From Gemmatimonadota bacterium (GTDB taxonomy: Bacteria; Gemmatimonadota; Gemmatimonadetes; Gemmatimonadales; GWC2-71-9), in the NCBI GenBank assembly GCA_003223415.1, contig QHUY01000065.1, forward strand, positions 47,439 to 82,768: a stretch of 35,330 bases of DNA, in the 5' to 3' direction. The number at the start of each line of letters is the position of its first letter. Position 1 is the first letter of the stretch. Positions 15,601-23,541 of this stretch are shown here, piece after piece. The notes under the pieces are model-generated. The model was not told the DNA's origin. It saw only the letters and a list, made by a program, of their open reading frames with translations, and searched no databases. Made by a program: the position numbers and the translations under genes.

Positions 15601-16470
15601 TGGGGTGCCGCCGGCAAGATCGACTCGGTGCACGACGTGACCCACCACGTCACCGTGCCGTTCAGCAGTTCGATGGGGACGTCGTGGGGACTCATCACCG
15701 ACCAGTCCTTTGTGGCTCCGTTCGGTGGCACCCCCCCGGACGGCAGTAATACACTCCTCACGTGGACCGACGCGTTCTGCGTCGCTCCGGCGCGCGCGTT
15801 CCTGGCTCACTGCGGCAGCGGGCCGAGCGCCGCGATGAAGAACACCGCGACCCTTGGCGATGTGGCTGCAACGGCTTCCGGCGTTTCCGGAGATGGCCTC
15901 AGTGGAGCGGCGGCGCTGGCCAAGACCGGCACCGGGTTCATCTTTTACCTCAACGGGCACTTCTTCCTGATGCAGATGACGGCGCTGCCCGCGGCGGGCA
16001 CCGTGTGGAACGCGCGCTTCTTCGCAGGTGCCATCACCGGCACCGGCGCCGACGGCGACTATACGTTCGTGCCCGCGATCCGGCCGCCGGCAGTGCCGGG
16101 CCTGCGTATCCAGGCGAAGTTCACGGGCACGACCGTGGATCCCAGCAAGACCACGGAGGCAGCCCTGGCCAAGGTCCACACCGTGCCGGATCCCTACTAC
16201 GTGACCGACGCGCTCGAGGCGACGGCGAACACGAAGGTGCTGAAGTTCGTCAACCTCCCCGCGCAAGCCATCATCCGCATCTACTCGGTGAGCGGGGTGC
16301 TGGTGCAGGTGCTCTCGCACAACGATGCCAGCGGGGGCGGGGAGGCGCTCTGGAACCTCCGGAACCGGAACAACCAGTTCGTGGCCTCCGGCGTGTACTT
16401 CTGGCACGTCGAAACGCCGGACGGCAAAACCAAGGTCGGGCGCTTCACCGTCGTCAACTTCGCGCCGTGA
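12652..16470 (+). CDS. Large secreted protein with fibronectin-like region and T9SS/FlgD-like C-terminal domain
   Basis: 1272 residues. An N-terminal signal peptide ends near residue 30 (SVATAGPAP). The body is extracellular in character: Gly/Asn/Asp/Thr-rich, with few lysines. A fibronectin-III-like block lies near 525-590 (NKVTVVWQK, VEGYRIYRGR). The last ~90 residues (TVPDPYYVTD, VNLPAQAIIRIYSVSGVLVQ, NNQFVASGVYFWHVET, KVGRFTVVNF) have the strand order of type-A T9SS sorting domains and FlgD-like Ig domains. Immediate downstream coupling to a PorV/PorQ-like gene (11 bases) fits a T9SS cargo, but the sorting call is by pattern only. No catalytic motif was recognised. Confidence 0.88.
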   Translation: MRSTWLIRAARSAVAGALLAATVGASVATAGPAPNRGARRRGANLFALVFGVMNVNRWFCGINNIGELCVDPTNSPVVGGGFWPKGTPDQYIFNSGLQLAGTIPSTAAFAWAGDTVGAFFMDPRGDQSAGDPVTLVYNSLDAGDAASWPNGGIVRDTAIYASVLQGRQSVSQEDLWVRTWEGNPSFLAGRTHPMGILVEERGMAWNFPTGNEDIIYFVFKFTNVTAKDPLVYQNPTNDPAIWSELAAIGADFQARNEARFNVNIPDGGYPFTNLFAAFFADEDVGDASKNYSTAVIPFDMMVAYKSDFLEKNWTFPPDIFGPPFVASPGFVGLKFLKSPVGLTIFSNTLNAATGYPDPVGVKQLYRYLSGTSNPAAGDFPCTFQGQQLQKHFCFQAQNFADTRSFQSSGPFTLNPGETKTIVEAYIQAAPTALPAGAVGGDVKPGIPVTGDSIFKNPGAVRPIERAMGWVTQADDGKGAENGDGIIEQDEVRSVPRSLLDKALVAQAVFANKFLLPFAPDAPPFFLIPGDNKVTVVWQKSKTETTGDPFFAVASDATSPLYDPNFRQFDVEGYRIYRGRTTSALSLVAQFDYAGTSITDFTGGFAYTTDLNGNGKSECAPELGVFDDCPVRFQTAQPFINSVDHDISGNLIQIPAGGRVPLADGSVLIIKADTAVTGEKSGYPALSNSGVNFAYVDLGVRNSFAYYYAVTAFDVNSLKSGPSSLESPRITKLVTPRAPSAQVVSGALAPLQLLGQDNAVLNPNAPLPTLDAATGEFSGPMPPTNGIALGLAAFLPEVLDTGTLLLTINSVSPGATLDARSVTYSISFGSQTFSVPIAQDAFSGEVPGSVGFSALNAVQKKAVVFGGDSTFPIYGSATMTLPGGYRVASWGRGDINGDPSNSVQAGPRWWAGAANENTPKPNELVCTPASGGCVQKDLSRNAGALPGVTTIFHLQSYATVPNAPMRNLEGIGAGLARAADFQVFWGAAGKIDSVHDVTHHVTVPFSSSMGTSWGLITDQSFVAPFGGTPPDGSNTLLTWTDAFCVAPARAFLAHCGSGPSAAMKNTATLGDVAATASGVSGDGLSGAAALAKTGTGFIFYLNGHFFLMQMTALPAAGTVWNARFFAGAITGTGADGDYTFVPAIRPPAVPGLRIQAKFTGTTVDPSKTTEAALAKVHTVPDPYYVTDALEATANTKVLKFVNLPAQAIIRIYSVSGVLVQVLSHNDASGGGEALWNLRNRNNQFVASGVYFWHVETPDGKTKVGRFTVVNFAP

Positions 16471-16481
16471 GGAACACCACC

Positions 16482-17609
16482 ATGACGATTCGACGCTCGC
16501 GCGTGCTCGGCACGCTCATGGGCCTGACGGCGCTGGCGTTCGCGCCGGCGACCGCCCAGGTCCAGCAAGACAACACGGGCTTCGGCACCAGCTCCGGGGA
16601 GTTCCTGCTCCTCGGTGCCGGCGCCCGCGGCGCGGCCCTTGGCGGCGCGTTCGCCGCCCTGACGACCGACGTCACCGCCCTCTACTACAACCCCGCCGGC
16701 CTCAGTCAGATGGCCCGCCCCGGCATCATGGTATCCACCTACAGCTACGTGGCCTCCACGCGCTATACGTGGCTCGGATTCGCCCTGCCAATGTCGGGGG
16801 GATCGCGGGCAATCGGCGTTTCCGGCGGCAGCTTCGGCTTCAGTGACCAGCCGGTGTACTCGCTCGAGAACCCGGACGGCACGGGGGAGAGCTACTCGGT
16901 GGCCGAGACGTTCCTGTCGGCCACCTATAGCCAAAACTTCTCCGATCGCTTCTCGGCCGGCTTCTCGGCCAAGCTGATCTCGGACGCTCTCGGGGCGACG
17001 AAGGCCACCGGGTTCGCGGTCGATTTCGGGACCAACTTCCACGCGATGCTGGGGGAGCGGCCGATCCGCGCGGCCTTCGTGATCGCCAACCTGGGCACGA
17101 ACCTGCGGGCCGACGGCTCAGGCCTGGAGGCGGGGGTGCCGCGGACGCCGCCCCTGGGGACCGTCGACATCCCCCAGGAGAAGCAGCCCGCTCGGCTGCG
17201 GGCGTCGGGTTGGGGCCTGCCGGTGTTCTTCCGCGTTGGCGTCTCCCTCGACGTGGTCGCCCGGGGCCAAAACCGGCTGACGCTGCTGTCGGAGTTCAGC
17301 CAGCCGAGCAACAACAAACCGACTGCGGGCGCGGGGCTGGAGTATGCGATGACGAATCTGGGGAACAGCGGCTTCTCGCTGGCCGCCCGGGGGAGCTACA
17401 CCGCCCAGCCGGCCAACACCCTCGATCCGGGCGCGGCTGCCGGCTTCACGTCGAAGTACAATGCGTCCAGCTTCACCTCCGACGGCCTGGCGGTCGGCGG
17501 CGGGATCGGGTACGGCCGCGGCGATTGGAAGATCGGCTTCGACTATGCGTACCGCAACCTCGGTCCGCTGGGCGGGACGAACTTTCTGAGCTTCAGCCTC
17601 GGCTGGTAG
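16482..17609 (+). CDS. PorV/PorQ family outer-membrane barrel protein
   Basis: 375 residues. A signal peptide (to TAQVQQ) precedes the diagnostic start EFLLLGAGARGAALGGAFAA, then DVTALYYNPAGLSQMA, shared by PorV, PorQ and UPF0164 proteins. Alternating barrel strands continue to a terminal aromatic residue (FLSFSLGW), as in outer-membrane barrels. PorV carries T9SS cargo from the SprA translocon to the cell-surface attachment complex in Bacteroidota. Here it lies directly downstream of a putative cargo gene, with SprA 12 kb further on. PorV and PorQ cannot be separated by eye. AGGA precedes the ATG at 16482. Confidence 0.92.
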   Translation: MTIRRSRVLGTLMGLTALAFAPATAQVQQDNTGFGTSSGEFLLLGAGARGAALGGAFAALTTDVTALYYNPAGLSQMARPGIMVSTYSYVASTRYTWLGFALPMSGGSRAIGVSGGSFGFSDQPVYSLENPDGTGESYSVAETFLSATYSQNFSDRFSAGFSAKLISDALGATKATGFAVDFGTNFHAMLGERPIRAAFVIANLGTNLRADGSGLEAGVPRTPPLGTVDIPQEKQPARLRASGWGLPVFFRVGVSLDVVARGQNRLTLLSEFSQPSNNKPTAGAGLEYAMTNLGNSGFSLAARGSYTAQPANTLDPGAAAGFTSKYNASSFTSDGLAVGGGIGYGRGDWKIGFDYAYRNLGPLGGTNFLSFSLGW

Positions 17610-17625
17610 CTGGCGGGAGCGTGTA

Positions 17626-19017
17626 GTGAAGGGACTGACGTTGATGGCCCTGGCACTCATCATCGGCGGGAGTCTGAGTGCCAGGCCCCAGTCCCGCGAC
17701 GAGGCGACGCTCGGGCTGAGCGCGGTGCGTTACTATCGAGCCACGCCCGCGGCCGTGCAGACACTCGTCGACGTGTTCTGTCGGGTGCCGCTCACCCTGG
17801 TGAGCCCGTTGGGGGGGGAGGGAAGCGGGGCGGCGTTCCGGGTCGCCGTGGCGGTGCGGGATTCCAACGGCCTGACGCTCACCACCCCGTCTTGGTCCGC
17901 GGCGGTGCCGGCCGCGATGCTCCGGGTGCGTGGCGCCTCGACTGCCGGGCACCTGTCGTTCGTGGTCAAGCCGGGCCGCTACACCGTCGCGGTGACGGTG
18001 ACCGACTCGGCCACCGGGCGGGTGGCGCACCAGCAGACGGCGGTGCAAGCGTTCACCGGCGCGCCCGGGGGGTCGGACCTGCTGCTGGGCACGGACATCC
18101 GGGCGATGACCGGTCCGGCTGATTCGGCGCTGCGGGACGGGGAGCTGCGCAAGGGCGCGCTGGTCATCCAGACCTCCGGCGACCCGGTGCTGACGCCGCA
18201 GAGCGCCAAGCTGGGCTATTACTTGGAGCTCTACCCGGCGCAGGCGGAGAGCGCGACGGTCGTGGTCCGGGTGCTGAAGGCGACCGGCGAGCCGGTGATC
18301 GCAACACCGCCGCAGCGCGTCGCGGTGGCCGCCGGCGGTGGCGTGACCCAGGGGCTGGTGGACTTGGCGGGGCTGCCGGCCGGCCGCTACGTGCTCGAGG
18401 TGAAAGCCGCAGGGGCCGATTCCGCCGTGACGCGTACGGCCCCGTTCGGGATGACCGGTTTCGAGACGATGGCGACGGCCCAGACTGTGGCGTCGTCGGG
18501 CGAGGACCTGTTCTCGCGGATGTCCGAAACCCAGCTGGACACGCTGTACATGCCGTTGGTCTACCTGATGACGTCGGAGGAGCAGGGCGTCTTTTCGACG
18601 TTGTCGCTGGAGGGCAAGCGGACCTGGCTGCGGCAGTTCTGGGCCAAGCGCGATCCGACGCCGGGGACGACGCGCAACGAGGAACGCGAGGGGTTCTACC
18701 AGCGGATCGCCGAGGCCAACCGGCGCTACCGCGAAGGCGGTTCGTCGGCGGTGCCGGGATGGCGCACCGATCGCGGCCGGATCTTCATCAAGTACGGCCC
18801 GCCCGACGAGGTGCTGGAGCGGCACCAGTCGGCGAGCAGCCCGCCCTACGAGGTGTGGAAGTACACGCGGGTGCGGGCGCTGAAATACGTGTTCTTGGAT
18901 TTGACGCGGTTCGGCAATTACGCGTTGATCTATACCGACGACCGGCGGGAGCCAAGCCGGCCGAACTGGGAGGAGCTCCTGGGCACCGAGGCGGTGCAGG
19001 ATGTGCAGCGCTTCTGA
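17626..19017 (+). CDS. GWxTD domain-containing protein
   Basis: 463 residues from GTG 17626. A signal peptide (LMALALIIGGSLSARPQ) targets it to the envelope. The C-terminal GWxTD domain shows VPGWRTDRGRIFIKYGPPDE near residues 376-395, preceded by FWAKRDPTPGTTRNEERE and followed by VWKYTR. This domain is frequent in Acidobacteriota and related phyla and has no established function. The middle region has beta-rich Ig-like stretches (GRYTVAVTVTDSATG, GRYVLEVKAAG). It follows the PorV/PorQ-like gene by 16 bases and is probably translated from the same transcript, so it may help assemble or anchor surface proteins; this is inference. Confidence 0.93.
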   Translation: MKGLTLMALALIIGGSLSARPQSRDEATLGLSAVRYYRATPAAVQTLVDVFCRVPLTLVSPLGGEGSGAAFRVAVAVRDSNGLTLTTPSWSAAVPAAMLRVRGASTAGHLSFVVKPGRYTVAVTVTDSATGRVAHQQTAVQAFTGAPGGSDLLLGTDIRAMTGPADSALRDGELRKGALVIQTSGDPVLTPQSAKLGYYLELYPAQAESATVVVRVLKATGEPVIATPPQRVAVAAGGGVTQGLVDLAGLPAGRYVLEVKAAGADSAVTRTAPFGMTGFETMATAQTVASSGEDLFSRMSETQLDTLYMPLVYLMTSEEQGVFSTLSLEGKRTWLRQFWAKRDPTPGTTRNEEREGFYQRIAEANRRYREGGSSAVPGWRTDRGRIFIKYGPPDEVLERHQSASSPPYEVWKYTRVRALKYVFLDLTRFGNYALIYTDDRREPSRPNWEELLGTEAVQDVQRF

Positions 19018-19050
19018 GGAAGCGCTGGGAGACCATCAAGTGAGGATCGT

Positions 19051-21015
19051 ATGACTCGACGTTTCTTCGGACTGCAAGGCGCGCTTCTCGGGGTGCTGCT
19101 CTTCGGCTCGTGCAAGGAAGATTCGATCACGACCGTCGGCATCGGCACCGCGGCCAGAGTGTCACTGGAGTTCAATGCCCGCACCGTCGCGGTGGCGGAC
19201 TCGGTAAGGACGTTCGCGCGGGTCTTGGACAAGGTCGGCAACCCGCTCGCGATCACGGTCACCTTGACCACGGGGTGCACCGCCGGGATCGTGTCCGTCG
19301 CGCCCGCCTCGGATGCCCCGCTGGTGCGCACGGCCTTCGTCGTGAAGGCGGTGGGCTTCGGGAGCGGGTGCGTGATCGCTTCGGCCTCAGGGTTCGTCGA
19401 CACGCTGCAGGTCACGACCGTGCCGGCGGCCCTCGTGGTGACCGGGGTGACCGGCGTGACCGCGCCCGATACGGCGAACTCGGGGTCCGTCGTGACCTAC
19501 TCGTATGCGTATCATGACGCGGCGGGGAATGTCATGACCGGCCTCCCCGCGTCGACCACGCCGTCGCTCAGCTCGGCGGACGAGACGATCGCCGAGCCGG
19601 CAGCCTCCGGCACCTCGGTCAGCGCGCGCGCACCAGGCATCGTGACACTCACGTTGAGCGGGACGGGGGGGGTCAAGACGACCAAGACGCTCGCAGTGCT
19701 GGCGGTCCCCTTCACCGGCACCACCTCGGGTCCGGTCATGCCGGGGCAGTTCCTCACGATCCAGCGTGACCCGGCGGGACCGGTGTTCGACACGATCAAT
19801 ATGACGGTGAGCATCGGCACGGTTCGCAAGAGCACGTTCACGCCCGACGCCTTCCAGGTCCGGATCTCCGATCTGGCTCGCGCCGGCACGAAGAGTTTTT
19901 CGCTGACCGCTGTCGGCCCGAACGACGTCGCGTACACAGGTGGGTCGTACACGGTGAGCGCCCCTGCGGCCTTCGCCGGAACTTTTGCGCCCACGCCGAT
20001 CTCGCCTACGCAGCGGGTCAAGGTCACGCGCAATCCGGCTGACCCGGCGTTCGACAGCACGACGAACCTGTACTTCCGGGGCAGGACGGACTCGACCCTG
20101 GCAGCGGTGACGCCCATCTCGGACACGGCGACCAAGACGACTATTACGCCGGACTCGTTCAAACTGACGACCGCCGATCTCGACGCCGGCGGCACCTACC
20201 TCGTCCAGACCACCCGCCTTGGCACGAACCTCCTGGCGTGGCGCGGCAGCTACACGCTGGCGGTCGGCACGTGGGGAGGCACGCTGACCCCGAGCGCCGG
20301 CGGCCCCATGGACAAGATCATTCTCCGCAAGAGTGCCGGCGACCCGCAGTTCACCGATACCACCCGTGTGTACGTGGGCGGCGCCCGGGCAATCGTCGAG
20401 TCGCACTCGACGGATACCGCGGTCGTCATCAGCCCGTGGTTCAGCTCGACGGCCGCGAAGGACATGCGGATCAGCCGGATGGCTGGGACGCTGGCGGTCG
20501 ACGGGTCCAAAGTCTTCACGCCCACCTCGACGGCGGTGCTGGACGTGTACGATCACACGGACGACACGCCGGACAAGCCGGTACCGATCACGGCGAACGG
20601 GAGCTACTACCGGATGATGTCCGGCGCCTGTGCAGCGAATGCGGACGGCGTTGGGCAGGCGTCAAGTGGGAGCGACGACTGCGACGACTACGTCACCATC
20701 ACGAACACCAGCGCAACCCTTACTGATACCGTGACCGTGAACGCGAACTGGTTCACCGCTGGCGATATCGACTTCTACAGATGCGATGCCAGTGCACTGT
20801 CGAATCCCGCACCGAACAACGTGCCGTCGTGCGGAACGTTCGCGGGATTCGACGATCTGCTCAGCACGGCAGGGGCGGTGGGTGGATCGGGTACCCCCGA
20901 GAAAGCGACGTTCGTCATGGCGCCGGGCAAGACGTATCTGCTCTGGTTCAACATGTTCGACGCGCACGGTGTCACCGCCACCGTATACCAGATCAAGGTG
21001 GGCGGTCTGAAGTGA
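19051..21015 (+). CDS. Lipoprotein with three tandem Ig/IPT-like repeats and PPC-like C-terminus
   Basis: 654 residues. The signal ends in a lipobox-like LLFGSC, so Cys21 may be lipidated. After an Ig-like N-terminal region, three tandem repeats of ~85-100 residues begin near 221 (FTGTTSGPVMPGQ), 308 (FAGTFAPTPISPTQ) and 408 (WGGTLTPSAGGPMD). Each carries an RDPAGPVFD/RNPADPAFD/KSAGDPQFT block. From ~500 a different domain has DIDFYRCD and GKTYLLWFNMFDAHGVTATV, resembling the pre-peptidase C-terminal (PPC) jelly-roll seen on secreted proteins. It is the last gene of the receptor-PorV-GWxTD set, 33 bases after the GWxTD gene, and ends before a strong hairpin. Function not recognised. Confidence 0.85.
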   Translation: MTRRFFGLQGALLGVLLFGSCKEDSITTVGIGTAARVSLEFNARTVAVADSVRTFARVLDKVGNPLAITVTLTTGCTAGIVSVAPASDAPLVRTAFVVKAVGFGSGCVIASASGFVDTLQVTTVPAALVVTGVTGVTAPDTANSGSVVTYSYAYHDAAGNVMTGLPASTTPSLSSADETIAEPAASGTSVSARAPGIVTLTLSGTGGVKTTKTLAVLAVPFTGTTSGPVMPGQFLTIQRDPAGPVFDTINMTVSIGTVRKSTFTPDAFQVRISDLARAGTKSFSLTAVGPNDVAYTGGSYTVSAPAAFAGTFAPTPISPTQRVKVTRNPADPAFDSTTNLYFRGRTDSTLAAVTPISDTATKTTITPDSFKLTTADLDAGGTYLVQTTRLGTNLLAWRGSYTLAVGTWGGTLTPSAGGPMDKIILRKSAGDPQFTDTTRVYVGGARAIVESHSTDTAVVISPWFSSTAAKDMRISRMAGTLAVDGSKVFTPTSTAVLDVYDHTDDTPDKPVPITANGSYYRMMSGACAANADGVGQASSGSDDCDDYVTITNTSATLTDTVTVNANWFTAGDIDFYRCDASALSNPAPNNVPSCGTFAGFDDLLSTAGAVGGSGTPEKATFVMAPGKTYLLWFNMFDAHGVTATVYQIKVGGLK

Positions 21016-21043
21016 CCTGAGCAGCACCCGCAGTACGATGCGC

Positions 21044-21071
21044 AACGCCCGGAGCAGTCGCTCCGGGCGTT
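21044..21071. terminator. Bidirectional hairpin terminator candidate
   Basis: A perfect 12-bp stem (AACGCCCGGAGC, 21044-21055; inverted 21060-21071) with an AGTC loop lies between the convergent lipoprotein and ctaA genes. No T-run follows on either strand. Confidence 0.75.
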
Positions 21072-21078
21072 CGCGTCT

Positions 21079-21954
21079 TCAGGAAGAGCTGTGGGCGGGA
21101 TCGAGCGCCACCAGCACGAGTCCTGCCCACACCGCCGCCCCCCCCGCGACGTGAGCGGCCTGCAGTAGGCCGGGAAGGCCGAGCCACACCATCGCCGCGG
21201 CGATCGCGACCTGGAGAGCCACGAGGCCAAGCAGCGCCAACGGCCCACGCCCCCGCGTGCGCAGCGCCCACACGGTCACGTAGCCCGCGAGCGCGTAAGC
21301 GAGCAGGCGGTGCGCCCAGTGGACATGCTGAGGGTAGTTGCCAGTGGGGATGAGCTGGCCGTTGCACAGCGGGAAGCCGTGACATGCCGTGGCGGCACCG
21401 AGATTCGCGGTCAGAGCGCCGAGCAACACCGTGACGAATCCGAGCGCCATGGGCACGGCTGACCCCGGGAACCCCGGGCTTGCGCCCGGGGTCAGCCGAA
21501 CCCCTCGGGCGGCGACGAGCAGTGCGGCCAGCAACAACATGCTGGTGGCCAAGTGCAGGACGACGATCGGCGGCGTGAGTCCGGTCCTCACGGTGATCGC
21601 CCCCAGCACGACTTGGACCACTACCAAGCCTGTAGCGACGTACCCGGCCTTGCCGGGAGCGTACCACTCCCCACTCCCCACTCCCCACTCCTTACTCCCC
21701 ACTCCCCGTCGCAGCCACCATGTATACGCGCCGAGCCCCGCCACGAGGATCGCCACGAGCCCGGCGGCGAGGCGGTGCCCGTACTCGATCCACGTCGGCA
21801 GGTCGAGGGGCGGGAGCAGCCGGCCGTTGCACAGCGGCCAGTGCTCACCGCAGCCGAGGCCGGAGCCCGTGATGCGGACGATGGCGCCAAGGATGATGAG
21901 CAGGTAGGTGCAGACGGCGGCCGCCCAGGCGAGCCGCGCGAACCGTCGCGTCAT
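21079..21954 (-). CDS. ctaA: Heme A synthase (CtaA/COX15)
   Basis: 291 residues from ATG 21954; an upstream frame to 22344 only reads through the repeat region and the APC gene. The enzyme oxidises heme O to heme A for the aa3-type terminal oxidase. Eight membrane segments are visible in two similar halves. Heme-ligand histidines and the cysteine pairs occur in both halves: GCGEHWPLCNG with EYGHR, and ATACHGFPLCNG with HVHWAHR. Residues ~83-97 between helices 2 and 3 (GVGSKEWGVGSGEW) are encoded by six heptamer repeats and form an in-frame insertion in a loop. HemB at the window start is part of the same tetrapyrrole metabolism, but the genes are not close. Confidence 0.95.
   Translation of the reverse strand: MTRRFARLAWAAAVCTYLLIILGAIVRITGSGLGCGEHWPLCNGRLLPPLDLPTWIEYGHRLAAGLVAILVAGLGAYTWWLRRGVGSKEWGVGSGEWYAPGKAGYVATGLVVVQVVLGAITVRTGLTPPIVVLHLATSMLLLAALLVAARGVRLTPGASPGFPGSAVPMALGFVTVLLGALTANLGAATACHGFPLCNGQLIPTGNYPQHVHWAHRLLAYALAGYVTVWALRTRGRGPLALLGLVALQVAIAAAMVWLGLPGLLQAAHVAGGAAVWAGLVLVALDPAHSSS
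21666..21707. repeat. Six heptamers inside ctaA
   Basis: Six consecutive seven-base units of ACTCCCC type (fourth unit ACTCCTT) total 42 bases, exactly 14 codons, so the frame is kept. They encode a Gly/Glu/Trp/Ser-rich loop insertion. Confidence 0.92.
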
Positions 21955-21968
21955 GGGTCGCAATCTAC

Positions 21969-22070
21969 AAGCGCGAGTGGACTCGCGAAGCGCGAGTGAA
22001 CTCGCGGCTCGGCCCGGCCGCTGAAGCGGCGTCAGTTCACTGACAGGGCAGAGTCGCGGCTTCAGCCGCG
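21969..22070. repeat. Array of five short palindromes with two-base centres
   Basis: Five consecutive hairpins occur between the divergent ctaA and APC genes: CGCGAGT-GG-ACTCGCG (21972-21987), CGCGAGT-GA-ACTCGCG (21991-22006), GCCGCT-GA-AGCGGC (22017-22030), GTCAGT-TC-ACTGAC (22031-22044) and CGCGGCT-TC-AGCCGCG (22055-22070). The first two form a 19-base tandem repeat (21969-22006). Confidence 0.85.
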
Positions 22071-22114
22071 GATACAGAGCGAACGCGCGCCGATGGCATA
22101 TATTCTCCCCCCTC

Positions 22115-23461
22115 ATGGCCAAATCCGCACCTCCGCCGCCGCCACCTGCCACGGTCGACCCCTGGGGTGACCGGCTGCCGCGCCGGCTGGGCCTGTGGAG
22201 CGCGGTGGCGGTACTCGTGGGCTCGACGATCGGCAGCGGCATCTTCCGCACGCCGGCGATCATCGCCGCGCGCGTCCCCCAGCCCCTCCCCATGCTGGGG
22301 GTATGGGTGCTCGGCGGCGGGCTGGCTCTGTGCGGCGCGCTCACCTACGCGGAGCTGGCCGCGCTGTTCCCGCGCTCGGGCGGGGTCTTCGTCTACATCC
22401 GCGAAGGGTTCGGGCGGCTGCCCGCCTTCCTCTTCGGCTGGACCGAGCTGGTGCTGATTCGCGCGTCGGCGCTGGGCGCGATCGCCACGCCGTTCGCGGA
22501 GTATCTCCTCCGCTCGCTCGGGTACGACCCGCAGCTGCCGCAGTACGCCGGGATGGTGCACTACGTCGCCGCCGCGGCGATCGCGCTCACGGCCACGCTC
22601 AACTATGTCGGCGTGCGGTGGAGCGCCATCGTGCTCAACCTGACGACCGGCGCGAAGTACGGCGCGCTCGTGCTGCTCGTTCATTTCGGCGCGGCCGCCG
22701 GTGGGGGAACACTCTCCGCCGGGCTGTTCGGCCTCGCGCTCGTCTCGGTCCTGTGGGCGTATGACGGCTGGGGGGACCTCTCGTTCGTGGGCGGCGAGGT
22801 GCGGGACCCCGAGCGCAACTTGCCGCGCGCGCTCATCGCCGGGACGTGCGCGATCATCGCGATCTACTTGTCGGTCAATGCGGCCTATCTGTATCTCCTG
22901 CCGATCGCGCAGATCGCGCACTCGCCGCTCGTCGCCGCCGACGCGGCGCAGCTGCTGGTGGGGCGCTTGGGCGTGGGGATCATCGCGGTGGTCGTGATGG
23001 TCGCGACGTTCAGCACGCTGCTCGGGTCGATGCTCACGGCGCCGCGCATCTTCTTCGCCATGGCCGACGACGGCCTGTTCTTCACGAGCGTTGCCCGCGT
23101 GCACCCCCGGTTCCATACCCCGTCGGTGTCCATCGTGCTCACCGCCGCCCTCGGCGTGGCCTTCGTGCTGGCCCGCACCTTCGAGCAGCTGGCCGACCAG
23201 TTCGTGGTCGCCATCTTTCCCTTCTATGCCCTGGCCGCAGCGGCGGTGTTCGTGCTGCGCCGGCGGCGCCCCGACCTCCCTCGCCCGGTGCGCGTGCTCG
23301 GCTATCCGGTGGTGCCGCTTCTCTTCGTGCTGGCCTCTTTATTGATTCTCGGGAATGCGCTGCGCGAGCACCCGGCGGCGACGGGTCTGGCCTTCGCGGG
23401 AATCCTGGTGGGCATCCCCGTGTTCTTTCTCTGGACTAGGGTGGCGCCGCGGCTTCCTTGA
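22115..23461 (+). CDS. APC-family amino acid permease
   Basis: 448 residues with about 12 membrane segments. The first segment holds GSTIGSGIFRTPAII, the substrate and ion binding loop of the APC (LAT/YfnA-like) superfamily, and TYAELAALFPRSGGVFVYIR follows as the classic helix-3 motif. The later region includes FSTLLGSMLTAPRIFFAMAD. It should be an inner-membrane amino acid transporter; substrate unknown. A TATATT box at 22099-22104 lies only ten bases before the ATG, so the mRNA may have almost no leader. The gene ends 80 bases before the second TonB-dependent receptor; a shared transcript is possible but not evident. Confidence 0.93.
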   Translation: MAKSAPPPPPPATVDPWGDRLPRRLGLWSAVAVLVGSTIGSGIFRTPAIIAARVPQPLPMLGVWVLGGGLALCGALTYAELAALFPRSGGVFVYIREGFGRLPAFLFGWTELVLIRASALGAIATPFAEYLLRSLGYDPQLPQYAGMVHYVAAAAIALTATLNYVGVRWSAIVLNLTTGAKYGALVLLVHFGAAAGGGTLSAGLFGLALVSVLWAYDGWGDLSFVGGEVRDPERNLPRALIAGTCAIIAIYLSVNAAYLYLLPIAQIAHSPLVAADAAQLLVGRLGVGIIAVVVMVATFSTLLGSMLTAPRIFFAMADDGLFFTSVARVHPRFHTPSVSIVLTAALGVAFVLARTFEQLADQFVVAIFPFYALAAAAVFVLRRRRPDLPRPVRVLGYPVVPLLFVLASLLILGNALREHPAATGLAFAGILVGIPVFFLWTRVAPRLP

Positions 23462-23541
23462 CGGCTCCGGCAGCACGGAACACATTTCCTTCGCCCTTGG
23501 CTCGCTCCCTTCGCAATCGCACGCTCTCCGGAGATTCCTCT

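Noticed and set aside
21955-22344. 130-residue N-terminal extension of ctaA
   Set aside because: It reads through the palindrome array and antisense to the APC gene; ATG 21954 gives the normal CtaA start.
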